Source: an uncultured Spirochaetales bacterium
Lineage (GTDB): Bacteria > Spirochaetota > Spirochaetia > Sphaerochaetales > Sphaerochaetaceae
DNA: 55,962 nucleotides
Direction: 5' to 3'
NCBI GenBank assembly: GCA_949293335.1
Contig: CASFDA010000011.1
Location: 1-55,962 of the forward strand
A model generated the notes under the pieces. That model did not search any database. It was given only the letters and a program-made list of their open reading frames with translations, and was not told the DNA's origin. Below, one piece after another: positions 1-8,353 of this stretch (its first letter is position 1; every line of letters starts with the position of its first letter). Made by a program: the position numbers and the translations under genes.

Positions 1-142
1 TGGCTCCATCTGATGATGGGTCCTTCACAAACTCCCTCGCATAGCCACCGGCTCCTGACTCCGTCGAGTCAAGATTACCATCGATACTGCATCTCTGTAA
101 TTCAGACCTTCCTGACTTACGGGCTCAGTGTATTTTTCTTTA
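1..142. other. left-edge stretch, no gene assigned
   Basis: This short edge region lies beyond the stop of the PII-like gene. On the minus strand one frame stays open to the window edge, but it has no ATG, GTG or TTG start within the stretch after its last stop. A small hairpin GACTC-GACG-GAGTC is present, and AGTCAGGA occurs twice on the minus strand. I see no tRNA signature and no convincing terminator. It may be the edge of a further element to the left. Confidence 0.3.
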
Positions 143-820
143 TCAGCCGATGCCTTCGATATCTGCAATCGGAACGGAAAACACTATTCCCTGTGCATCA
201 CTGGAAATTCCGCAGGAAGCATTTATAGCCTCCATGATCTCTTTTTTCCTGCTGTTGCGCGCAAGGATCATTACAACTTCCCTCTCCTCCTGGATCGAGA
301 TGCCAAGCAGTTTTGTCGCCGTTTCGTTTCCGAGCCTCCTGGAGTGGAATACAGTCCCTCCTGTAGCTCCTGCCGGACGTGCGGCTTTCATTACATCGTC
401 ACTTGATCCCTGATTGACAATTGTCAGTATCATGCAGGAGTCTCTTCCTTCTTCTGCCATATTTCCACCTCCGCTTTCTTCTTCACTTTCGATATCATTG
501 ACCAATGAAAAGATGCTTTCGACCCCACCAGAGATAGGAATCGTGAATGCAATGCCTGTATTTGGCATTCCCAGATAAAGTCTCTTCCTGAAGCTTCTGA
601 GCATATGTGATGCACTCTTATCTGATGCAAGCATTGCTATCATAGTCTTGTCGGAAGTTCCCAGTCCGAACATGTTCATGATGTCACTCGATGCAGTTCC
701 CTGCACATTCATTCTGTACTGGATGTGAGCATCGATTTCTGAAAGGTACCTTTCGGCCTTCTCCGCAACATCCGGATTCGCGATCAGAATTACGATTCTG
801 TAGAGTTTCTTCTCAGGCAT
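143..820 (-). CDS. tandem PII-like signalling protein
   Basis: The 225-residue protein consists of two related PII-like (ferredoxin-fold) halves, about residues 5-108 and 126-225, joined by an acidic Glu/Gly/Ser-rich linker. Each half starts with a hydrophobic strand (YRIVILIAN and SCMILTIVN) and ends with a VFSVPI/AFTIPI-type strand, as in GlnB/GlnK-like domains. Canonical PII proteins are about 112 residues, so this is a duplicated, fused form. It overlaps the end of the DUF1538 membrane gene by 8 bases and is surely co-translated with it. PII-like proteins commonly gate a neighbouring membrane transporter in response to a small effector; by analogy this one probably binds the DUF1538 protein. 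I do not see the classical uridylylated T-loop tyrosine. Effector and partner are inferred. Confidence 0.7.
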   Translation of the reverse strand: MPEKKLYRIVILIANPDVAEKAERYLSEIDAHIQYRMNVQGTASSDIMNMFGLGTSDKTMIAMLASDKSASHMLRSFRKRLYLGMPNTGIAFTIPISGGVESIFSLVNDIESEEESGGGNMAEEGRDSCMILTIVNQGSSDDVMKAARPAGATGGTVFHSRRLGNETATKLLGISIQEEREVVMILARNSRKKEIMEAINASCGISSDAQGIVFSVPIADIEGIG

Positions 821-2336
821 ACCATTCCTCCTCGAAGAGAAGTATAGAGGCCTTCTTTTCCTCTTTCTTCTTTTCTGTCTCGCCGCTTATCTTGATCTTG
901 TATGAGAGACCCATGATCTGGATTGCGATCAGAGGAGTGAGCGCGACGAGTGCAACGACTCCGAATGCATCTGTCATTATGTTGCCGCCGACTCCGTTGC
1001 ATGCTCCGATACTCAGAGGAAGGAGGAACGTCGTGGTCATCGGACCGCTGGCAACTCCACCTGAGTCGAATGCGATACCGATGAAGATCTTCGGTACGAA
1101 GAATGAAAGAGTGAGGGCGATTATATAGCCTGGTATGATGATGTAGTAGATCGGGATGCCTGTGATGACACGGAACATGGCAAGGCCTACGCTTATTGAT
1201 ACACCTATCGACATGCATGCGTTCATCGCACTGGCAGAGATAGCACCGTTTGTAACACCATCTACCTGCTTGTTGAGGATCTGGATAGCAGGTTCTGCCT
1301 TCACGATGTAATATCCGATCAGCATTCCGATAGGGATCAGCAGCCATTCACTCGCTCCGGCAGAAGCGAGCATCTCTCCGATCGAGGAACCGACAGGAGC
1401 GAAGCCGACATTCACTCCGCAGAGAAAAAGGACAAGACCGAAGTAAGTGTATACAAATCCGATTACGAGCCTTATTGTCTGTATTCTCTTGTATCTTCTT
1501 GTGATGAGCTGGAATACTGCAAAGACGGCAAATACTGGCATGAGGGAGATTGCGACCTCGCTGAAATATCTCGGGAATCCGGAAAGGAATTCCGCGGCCG
1601 CATCCATCGTAGTCGTTATGTGGTTCATCGTCGCAACTTCATATACAGTATCCTGCGGGGTATAGAAGATTCCAAGCAGGAGGACGGCAAGAATAGGGCC
1701 GATCGATGATAGCGCTACAAGGCCGAAGCTATCGCTTGCTGCGTTCTTGTCACTTCTTACAGAAGCCAATCCGACACCCATTGCCATGATGAATGGAACA
1801 GTCATCGGTCCGGTTGTGACTCCACCTGAGTCGAATGCAACTGCGATGAAGCTTCTCGGAACAAAGAAAGAAACTCCGATCGTGAAGATATAGCAGATGA
1901 CAAGAATCGTGGAAAGCCGTATCTGCAACAGGATTCTCAGGATGGCGATTGCAAGGAATATGCCGACTCCGATGGCGACTGTAATTATCAACGTGAAGTT
2001 CGGAATCGCAGGAACCTGCTCTGCAAGCACCTGAAGATCAGGCTCGCTTATCGTTATGATGGTTCCCATGAGAAAACCTATTACTGCAATGGCGATGACG
2101 TGTTTGCAGTGCGACATTGTCGCTCCGATGCCTTCTCCCAATGGAGTCATCGACATCTCTGCACCCAGCTGGAAGAAGCCCATCCCAATTACAAGAAGTA
2201 CTGCTCCGGCCAGAAAAACTGACATGGCTCCTATATCTATCGGTACGAGGATTATGCTCAGCAACAGCACTATGAGCGTGATCGGAAGGACCGCTGTCAG
2301 GGATTCATGCATTTTCTCTTTCAATTTAGGATTCAT
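813..2336 (-). CDS. DUF1538 family membrane protein, two internal repeats
   Basis: A 507-residue polytopic membrane protein made of two homologous halves of about 240 residues. Each half carries the same block: FFVP(R/K)xFI(A/G)(V/I)AFDSGGV, then GPMT, then FG(L/V)VAL. These match the DUF1538 family, presumed transporters of unknown substrate. The conserved acidic FDSGG motif within a membrane region suggests an ion or solute site. The protein starts MNPKLKEKMHE in a short cytoplasmic tail. A PII-like gene follows with an 8-base overlap. A candidate promoter lies just upstream at 2348-2376. Family assignment is from recognised motifs; transport function and substrate are inference. Confidence 0.8.
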   Translation of the reverse strand: MNPKLKEKMHESLTAVLPITLIVLLLSIILVPIDIGAMSVFLAGAVLLVIGMGFFQLGAEMSMTPLGEGIGATMSHCKHVIAIAVIGFLMGTIITISEPDLQVLAEQVPAIPNFTLIITVAIGVGIFLAIAILRILLQIRLSTILVICYIFTIGVSFFVPRSFIAVAFDSGGVTTGPMTVPFIMAMGVGLASVRSDKNAASDSFGLVALSSIGPILAVLLLGIFYTPQDTVYEVATMNHITTTMDAAAEFLSGFPRYFSEVAISLMPVFAVFAVFQLITRRYKRIQTIRLVIGFVYTYFGLVLFLCGVNVGFAPVGSSIGEMLASAGASEWLLIPIGMLIGYYIVKAEPAIQILNKQVDGVTNGAISASAMNACMSIGVSISVGLAMFRVITGIPIYYIIIPGYIIALTLSFFVPKIFIGIAFDSGGVASGPMTTTFLLPLSIGACNGVGGNIMTDAFGVVALVALTPLIAIQIMGLSYKIKISGETEKKKEEKKASILLFEEEWYA

Positions 2337-2347
2337 TTAATTATTGA

Positions 2348-2376
2348 TAATAATTGATTGTTATGCTTAGCACAAT
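2348..2376 (-). promoter_or_regulatory. candidate sigma70 promoter of the DUF1538-PII operon
   Basis: Read on the minus strand, TTGTGC (2376-2371) is followed after 17 bases by TATTAT (2353-2348), in an AT-rich gap directly ahead of the DUF1538 start. The -10 is 5/6 to consensus and the -35 is weak. Confidence 0.4.
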
Positions 2377-2443
2377 TGAAAAAACCACTTGTTGCATAAA
2401 GTGTTTTGAAAAAAAGTTTTCTGAAATTTGTGCCTTTGAAAGG

Positions 2444-2478
2444 GAAGGGCCAAGGAAGATGATTTCCTCAAGCCCTTC
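2444..2478 (-). terminator. stem-loop after the alcohol dehydrogenase
   Basis: GAAGGGC (2444-2450) pairs with GCCCTTC (2472-2478), with an inner AGGAA/TTCCT helix around a short loop. It lies 12 bases past the stop of the minus-strand dehydrogenase. The following U-tract (CCTTTC) is poor, so termination is likely but not certain. Confidence 0.5.
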
Positions 2479-2489
2479 TCTTTTAATGC

Positions 2490-3665
2490 TCACTGTGCGA
2501 TTTCGTAGATCTTCTTCATATCCTCTCTCTTGAGGTTATGGAAAATCCCCAGTGTTCTCGTATTGTTGTTTGTCAGCTTGTCCAGAAGTTTTTCCATCGT
2601 CTTCTCATCAAGCGTGATGTTCATCTCTGAAAGATGGACTGGCATATTGATGGAGGAGAAGAATTCCTCGAATTTCTCTATTGTTTCGAGTGCGACTTTC
2701 TCATTGTCCCCCTCAAGTCCGAATACGAGATTTCCGAGTTTTGCAAAACGCTCTGCGTGAGCTTTGTATATGTACCTTGCCCAGGCAGGGAAAACAACTG
2801 AAAGTCCTGCCCCGTGTGCCACATCAAACATTCCTGAAAGCTCGTGTTCGATCTGGTGACAGCTCCAGTCCCCTCTGTTCTCATTTCCAACCTGCATCAG
2901 GCCATTGTGCGAGATGCTGGATGCCCACATGATCGAGGCTCTTGCCTCATAGTCCTCGGGATTCTCAAGTACTTTCTTGCCACTAACCATGACAGTCTTG
3001 ATCAAGGCTGCTGCAAGATTGTCTGTAAGGGAAATGCCATAGCCGCTATGGAAGAACCTCTCGAGAGTGTGCATGATGATATCAACGGTGCCACATGAGC
3101 TCTGGTAAGGTGGAAGGGTGAATGTGTATGTCGGATCCATGATGGCAAATTTTGCACGGCATACATCGCTGTTGCATCCTCTCTTGAGCCATCCATCCTC
3201 ATCATTTGTAATGACAGAACTGTCGCTCATTTCGCTTCCTGCGGCAGAGATGGTCAGGACTACGCCGACACCGACAGAAGCCACAGGCTTCGCCTTTCCG
3301 GAATAGAAATCCCAAACGTCCCCGTCATATTTCAAGCCATATCCGATCGCTTTGGAACTGTCGATCACAGAACCTCCGCCGAGGGCGATGATGAAATTCA
3401 CACCTTCTTTCTTTCCAAGTGCGATTCCTTCTCTGACCAGAGAAAGCCGGGGATTTGCCTTTACGCCAGGAAGCTCTACATGTGCGATATTGCTTTCGTC
3501 GAGTATTGAAATCACTTTGTCGAGAAGGCCAGATTTCTTTGCGCTTGATCCACCGGTATGGAGAAGTACTTTGGTTGCATTTTGCAACTTGAGTTCAGTT
3601 TTAAGTTCGCTTATAGCGTCTTTGCCAAAAACGACACGGGTCGGTGTGTAATAGGAAACAGGCAT
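2490..3665 (-). CDS. iron-containing alcohol dehydrogenase
   Basis: The 391-residue protein belongs to the group III iron-dependent alcohol dehydrogenases of the YqhD/butanol dehydrogenase type. It would reduce aldehydes to alcohols with NAD(P)H in fermentation. The dinucleotide motif GGGSVID is at 96-102. Metal ligands fit D195, H199, H270 and H284; H270 and H284 are 14 apart as in FucO. The start has a strong ribosome site (AGGAGG, minus strand near 3673-3679). It sits 15 bases after the receiver/PEP-synthase-like gene, so the two are probably co-transcribed. A stem-loop follows the stop. Substrate range and NADH versus NADPH preference cannot be read from the sequence. Confidence 0.9.
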   Translation of the reverse strand: MPVSYYTPTRVVFGKDAISELKTELKLQNATKVLLHTGGSSAKKSGLLDKVISILDESNIAHVELPGVKANPRLSLVREGIALGKKEGVNFIIALGGGSVIDSSKAIGYGLKYDGDVWDFYSGKAKPVASVGVGVVLTISAAGSEMSDSSVITNDEDGWLKRGCNSDVCRAKFAIMDPTYTFTLPPYQSSCGTVDIIMHTLERFFHSGYGISLTDNLAAALIKTVMVSGKKVLENPEDYEARASIMWASSISHNGLMQVGNENRGDWSCHQIEHELSGMFDVAHGAGLSVVFPAWARYIYKAHAERFAKLGNLVFGLEGDNEKVALETIEKFEEFFSSINMPVHLSEMNITLDEKTMEKLLDKLTNNNTRTLGIFHNLKREDMKKIYEIAQ

Positions 3666-3680
3666 TTCCTTTCCTCCTTT

Positions 3681-6644
3681 TCAGATGGAAATGATCGCTT
3701 CGGATGTACGTGCACTTACCTTTATCGTGAGATCCTTTCTCGTATAAAAATGCAGGAAGTGCTTGGTTTCTCCGGCGATCTCCAGTTTTTCTAATTTGTC
3801 ATAGGTGAACATTCCATCCCCATGGATTGGATTTATGTTCATGTAGATTGTACCAAGGCTGGTGAGATTTTGGAAGAAATGGGTACCCTGGCTTGGCTCT
3901 GTGTCCATTTCCCTGATCCCAGTCTCGACTATTACCCTGGCTTTTGATATCTGACTCCAGATACATGGAATTCCAAGCCATCTGTCGCTGGACCCAAGTC
4001 TTCCTGCGACGATAAGCAGGTATTCTGAATTGATCTCTTCGTTGATGAGTTCAAGTTCCTTTGCCATCTCCAGTGTCTCTTCTTTCCTGAATGCATCCAG
4101 TTTTATGGCAACTATGTCGCGCAGACCTGATATGATGCCGTTCCCCATTATTGTCTTTGCGTAGACAAAGGCATTCTTCCTGTCGTTTTCGGTTATTTCA
4201 ATGTCAGCTCCTCCGGGAGATGAGGAGATCGGCCTTATCTGGAGAATCACGATATTGGCTTCTCCGTCCCTGTCTTCGACGGCAAACTCGATCTCAACAG
4301 GCTCTGCCATTGCTTTTTGTCCGAGCCTGAGCATGTCAAAAACTACTTTTGCGAGAGGGAACATGTCATATTTTATGATTCCGTTGAATGTGAGAATCTT
4401 TTCTCCAGATGCACTCCTGCTTTCGCTCAGCATCCCTGTCGAGCTTTCGATAGTCGAGAATGTTCCCTTCTGCACATCCTTGTAGTTCAGTATCTCTTCC
4501 AGCGGAATAGATACTAGATTGTCTGTATTCTCGAGTGGATTGAATTTTCTTTCCATGTCGAGAGCATAGAAACTATCCTGAGGGCTTTTGCTGATTCCCT
4601 GTGTTATTACTGCGGGTTTTTTAGGTTTCCCAGGAGAGAATCTGAAGGCCCTTCCACCGTCTACTATAGTCTTTCCGAAGCCGAGGGCAAGAAGGGCAAT
4701 CCCGTCTTCCTGGCTTTGCCCTGGAGTGGGGTAATAGTTGAGGCTTCTCGCAACTCCACTTATCCACGGGAAGAAATACCTTCCCCTCCGTTTTCCCACA
4801 GCCTCCTCGATGATCACGGACATCTTCTCCTCCTCAAGTCCGTGTTCCGTTCTCTCCAGATATTCTCTTGCCCCTTTTGAATATGTGCTTGCCCAGACGG
4901 TTTTCACCGCCTTCTCAAGATCTTCAAGACGGTCCTCGAAACTTCCTATGTTTGGAATCATGGAAGTCTGGTAGACACCTGCAAATGGCTGGAAATGTGA
5001 ATCTTCCAGCAGCGATGATGATCTGACTGACAATGGATATGATGTGAACTTGATGACTTCGCTCAGCTCCTCAGAGAGGCGCTTTGGCAAGTTTTTCGAT
5101 AAGAACAACTTCAATATTTCTTCATCGTTGTTTTTTATGAAATAAAGCGACAGAAGATCATTTTCCTGCATGAACTGATCGAAGTATTCGGTTGTCACGA
5201 CGACAGTGCGCGGTACAGATAAGGTATAGGAGGGGAATTTGCCGCTTGCCTTGTTCGCATGCATCTCCATTGAGATGAATGCAAGCCCGCGCCCTTTTCC
5301 TCCAAGAGAACCTTTCCCTATCCTTGAGAAGTGGAGAGTCTCGTCATAGTGGTCCTTTGAGAATGTTGCGATTATTCCTTTTGATCTCTCGCTCCGGTAG
5401 TCCCTAATAGTATTGTAAAGCTTCAACCTCGTCTCTTCGCTGCTTTCCTTGTCGTTGAGGTTTATGCCTTTGATCATTGATGCCAGACGATAGAGAGACT
5501 GAGCCCTCAGCCATCGGGAGAAATCATTTCTCCTGCTGTGGTAGACAAAGGATTCGATTGGTATCGTCTTCAGATACCGTTGCACTTCCTTCATCGTCTC
5601 GGCCCTTCCTATTTCTTTTCCTGTTGCAGGATCTTTGAATATGAAAGGACCGAAGTTGTAGAACTCCAGAAAATACTTCTCAAGATCCATGAAGAGGGAA
5701 GGGGAGAGCTTCCAGATGAATTCAAGCCCATAAAACTTCGCTTTTTCCTGATGTTGTTTTTCTCTCGACTGGATGAGAATAGGAACTTCCTTGCTCCGTT
5801 CCCTGATCATCGCGCTCAGCTCGAATCCCGCTTCCTCCTTTCCGCTCTTTCCTGGAAAAGAGACATCAGAGATCACACCAAGTACATTCTTCTCGTACTT
5901 CAGGTAAAGCTGCCATGCCTCTCCGAGGTTCTGGGCCAGCACGATCTTCGGCCGCCCGCGCATTCTCAGAGTCTTTCCCCATTCGTTCATCGCTTCAAGT
6001 ATGCTCGTCCTGTTCTGATGGATGAGGCATGTATATATCTGAGGCAGATATGATGATATGAAGCGTACAGAATCTTCTACCAGTATTATCACCTGTACGT
6101 CAGCCTCTTTCGTATCATGATCAATGTTCATCTGATCTTCGATAAGTTTGATCATCGCAAGAAAAAGTGAAGGTGAGCCCTGCCAGTAGAACATGTAATC
6201 TATGTAGGGGCAGTTTGTCCCTTTCAGCTCTTTTGCCTTCCTGTGGTCTGGCGAAGGAGAGAGCACTATGAATGGCATTCTCGAGTCAAGTTTCTTGACA
6301 TCTTCTGCGAGTTTCTCAACTTTTCCGCTTTCGAGGTCCAGCATCGAGATTACAAGATCGAACTTGAGTTTTCTCAAAGCTTCAAGCGCCTCGTTCTCAT
6401 TGTTCACATGGGTTATCTTCGGAGGATTTGAAAGCCCCAGATCTGTGTATTCGTTATATAGTTCCTCTTCAACTCTTCCGTCCTCTTCAAGCATGAACCT
6501 GTCGTAGTCGGAGCAGATGAGCAGGACATTGTAAATATGCCTTAGCATGAGGTTTGAAAAAGGAACCCAGGTCTGATCAAGTAGATACATAGTATGGATT
6601 TTAGCATCAATGATTTTCATTGACGACTCAACTTTTGACATCAT
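3681..6644 (-). CDS. receiver-domain protein with PEP-synthase/PPDK-like nucleotide-binding region
   Basis: A large soluble protein of about 987 residues. The N-terminal third looks like two response-regulator-type receiver folds. The second begins near VIILVEDS and has an ISDVSFPGKSG segment with a plausible phospho-acceptor Asp, followed by PILIQS and a conserved Lys. The middle and C-terminal parts resemble the ATP-grasp region of PEP synthase and pyruvate phosphate dikinase: SLGGKGRGLAFI and YPLSVRSSSLLEDS followed by FAGVYQTSM. I see no phospho-histidine swivel domain or PEP-binding TIM barrel, so full dikinase activity is doubtful. ATGs at 6644, 6641 and 6620 are all possible and none has a clear ribosome site; a TTG at 6674 would overlap the divergent gdhA. 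The alcohol dehydrogenase follows 15 bases downstream. Function unknown. Confidence 0.7.
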   Translation of the reverse strand: MMSKVESSMKIIDAKIHTMYLLDQTWVPFSNLMLRHIYNVLLICSDYDRFMLEEDGRVEEELYNEYTDLGLSNPPKITHVNNENEALEALRKLKFDLVISMLDLESGKVEKLAEDVKKLDSRMPFIVLSPSPDHRKAKELKGTNCPYIDYMFYWQGSPSLFLAMIKLIEDQMNIDHDTKEADVQVIILVEDSVRFISSYLPQIYTCLIHQNRTSILEAMNEWGKTLRMRGRPKIVLAQNLGEAWQLYLKYEKNVLGVISDVSFPGKSGKEEAGFELSAMIRERSKEVPILIQSREKQHQEKAKFYGLEFIWKLSPSLFMDLEKYFLEFYNFGPFIFKDPATGKEIGRAETMKEVQRYLKTIPIESFVYHSRRNDFSRWLRAQSLYRLASMIKGINLNDKESSEETRLKLYNTIRDYRSERSKGIIATFSKDHYDETLHFSRIGKGSLGGKGRGLAFISMEMHANKASGKFPSYTLSVPRTVVVTTEYFDQFMQENDLLSLYFIKNNDEEILKLFLSKNLPKRLSEELSEVIKFTSYPLSVRSSSLLEDSHFQPFAGVYQTSMIPNIGSFEDRLEDLEKAVKTVWASTYSKGAREYLERTEHGLEEEKMSVIIEEAVGKRRGRYFFPWISGVARSLNYYPTPGQSQEDGIALLALGFGKTIVDGGRAFRFSPGKPKKPAVITQGISKSPQDSFYALDMERKFNPLENTDNLVSIPLEEILNYKDVQKGTFSTIESSTGMLSESRSASGEKILTFNGIIKYDMFPLAKVVFDMLRLGQKAMAEPVEIEFAVEDRDGEANIVILQIRPISSSPGGADIEITENDRKNAFVYAKTIMGNGIISGLRDIVAIKLDAFRKEETLEMAKELELINEEINSEYLLIVAGRLGSSDRWLGIPCIWSQISKARVIVETGIREMDTEPSQGTHFFQNLTSLGTIYMNINPIHGDGMFTYDKLEKLEIAGETKHFLHFYTRKDLTIKVSARTSEAIISI

Positions 6645-6665
6645 ATTCTGAAAATGGAGGTACTT

Positions 6666-8003
6666 ATGTATCAACTGGACAGCTTCATCTCTTATCTGGA
6701 GAGGAAGAATCCGGCAGAGCCGGAGTTCATTGAGGCAGCAAAGGAGGTCCTTTCAAGCGTTATCGATGTCGTGAATGACAATCCTTATTATCTGAAGAAC
6801 AGGGTACTTGAGAGGATTACCGAGCCAGATCGTGTCGTCTCGTTCAAGGTCGAATGGGAGAATGACGAAGGAGAGATAAACGTCAATCGGGGCTGGCGCG
6901 TACAGTTCAATAATGCACTTGGCCCATACAAAGGAGGTCTCAGGTTCCATTCATCTGTTACAGAGGGATCGTTGAAGTTCCTTGCTTTCGAGCAGATATT
7001 CAAAAACAGTCTTACTGGACTTCCGATGGGAGGGGGAAAAGGAGGTTCAGATTTCTCTCCGAAAGGGAAAAGTGACGATGAGATAAGAAGATTCACGAAA
7101 GCATTCATGCGTGAATTGTACAAATATATCGGACCGGATATGGATGTCCCTGCGGGAGATATAGGGGTTGGCAGCAGGGAGATAGGATATCTCTTCGGTG
7201 AATACAAGAGACTTACGGGCCGGCATGAAGGTGTCCTTACTGGAAAGGGAATCGGGTACGGTGGTTCCGAGACGCGTGCAGAGGCAACTGGATACGGAGC
7301 TCTGTATTTTGCCCGGGAGATGCTCTCTGATATGGGCGTTTCGATTTCAGGAAAGAGAATCGCTCTTTCTGGATTTGGCAATGTGGCTTGGGGTGCTGCC
7401 ATGAAGGCAACCGAGATGGGCGCCAAAGTTGTCACCCTTTCCGGACCTGACGGATATGTGCTTGACGAGGATGGTGTTTCTACAAAGGAGAAATGGGCGT
7501 ATATGCTCTCCCTCCGCTCAAGCAATCAGGATGTGGTTGAGCCTTATGCACACAAATTCGGGGCAAAATTCTTCCCCGGCAAAAAACCATGGTGTGAGAA
7601 AGTTGATCTGGCTCTTCCTTGTGCGATTCAGAACGAACTTCTTCTCGAGGATGCGAAGATGTTGAAAGAGAATGGAGTGAAGGCCGTTGTAGAAGTGTCT
7701 AACATGGGATGTTCGAATGAAGCTTCAGACTATCTGATACGTAATCACATTCCGTTTGCTCCCGGCAAGGCAGCAAACGCAGGAGGTGTTGCCGTCTCTG
7801 GTCTCGAGATGAGTCAGAACGCGGGGCATATTTTCTGGTCAGGAAGAGAAGTTGACGATCGACTTTGTGTTATAATGAAAAACATCCATGCCTCTTGCCT
7901 TAAAGAAGGTATGGATGCGGATGGATATATCAACTACCGGAAGGGGGCGAATATAGCAGGATTCAAGAAAGTTGCAGATGCCATGTGTGCTCTTGGGTAT
8001 TGA
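6666..8003 (+). CDS. gdhA: NADP-type glutamate dehydrogenase
   Basis: This 445-residue enzyme interconverts 2-oxoglutarate plus ammonia and glutamate. Its length and motifs match the hexameric bacterial family: GPYKGGLRFH, LPMGGGKGGSDF with the substrate lysines, PAGDIGVG, and a Rossmann segment ALSGFGNVAWG. The C-terminal part has the expected NAGGVAVSGLEMSQN block. The start at 6666 is chosen because GGAGG lies at 6656-6660, five bases ahead; the ATG at 6654 overlaps that site. The divergent receiver/PEP gene begins only about 20-45 bases away. A second glutamate dehydrogenase lies at 33988-35346. The small helix-turn-helix gene follows 38 bases downstream. Confidence 0.95.
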   Translation: MYQLDSFISYLERKNPAEPEFIEAAKEVLSSVIDVVNDNPYYLKNRVLERITEPDRVVSFKVEWENDEGEINVNRGWRVQFNNALGPYKGGLRFHSSVTEGSLKFLAFEQIFKNSLTGLPMGGGKGGSDFSPKGKSDDEIRRFTKAFMRELYKYIGPDMDVPAGDIGVGSREIGYLFGEYKRLTGRHEGVLTGKGIGYGGSETRAEATGYGALYFAREMLSDMGVSISGKRIALSGFGNVAWGAAMKATEMGAKVVTLSGPDGYVLDEDGVSTKEKWAYMLSLRSSNQDVVEPYAHKFGAKFFPGKKPWCEKVDLALPCAIQNELLLEDAKMLKENGVKAVVEVSNMGCSNEASDYLIRNHIPFAPGKAANAGGVAVSGLEMSQNAGHIFWSGREVDDRLCVIMKNIHASCLKEGMDADGYINYRKGANIAGFKKVADAMCALGY

Positions 8004-8041
8004 ATTTATTTTACTGAATGATAGCAAAGGGGAGAGAGGAA

Positions 8042-8248
8042 ATGTATCGGACAGTAAGGGATATTGCAGACGAGATGGGTGTCTCTGTTGCATCCATATC
8101 TGCGAAACTTAAGAAAAAGGGTCTTAAGAAGACGAACGGAAGGTATCGAGTCGATGAGGCTACCTACTCTTGGCTCAAGGAAAGGCGGGGTAAGTCAGGC
8201 CGTCCATGGAATGTCGATATCTACAAAGAAGCTGGAGGGGGACTTTGA
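8042..8248 (+). CDS. small helix-turn-helix protein
   Basis: A 68-residue basic protein starting MYRTVRDIADEMGVSVASI. Residues 2-35 form a typical MerR/excisionase-like helix-turn-helix (DIADEMGVSVASISAKLKKKG) and the rest is a short wing and tail. The ATG at 8042 is preferred over one at 8018 because GGGGAGAGAGGA sits immediately upstream. It lies between gdhA and nifJ on the same strand and could regulate either; no operator is evident. The small size leaves no room for an effector domain. No specific family recognised. Confidence 0.65.
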   Translation: MYRTVRDIADEMGVSVASISAKLKKKGLKKTNGRYRVDEATYSWLKERRGKSGRPWNVDIYKEAGGGL

Positions 8249-8273
8249 GCCCCTTTCAGCTCTTTAAAATAAT
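8245..8273 (+). promoter_or_regulatory. possible nifJ promoter
   Basis: TTGAGC (8245-8250), 17 bases, AATAAT (8268-8273). A second -10-like TATTAT at 8316-8321 sits inside a small CGGC/GCCG hairpin. Either could serve nifJ; the call is weak. Confidence 0.3.
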
Positions 8274-8353
8274 GAACCATTGGTATATTCTATCTTTAAC
8301 TGAACTGACTCGGCTTATTATGCCGTGCCAATAAAAATAGGAGCGTAACAGGA

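Noticed and set aside
1-142. cobalamin-riboswitch-like or tRNA-like fragment at the left edge
   Set aside because: A few AGTCAGGA-type words looked suggestive, but the conserved core elements and a T-arm are absent.
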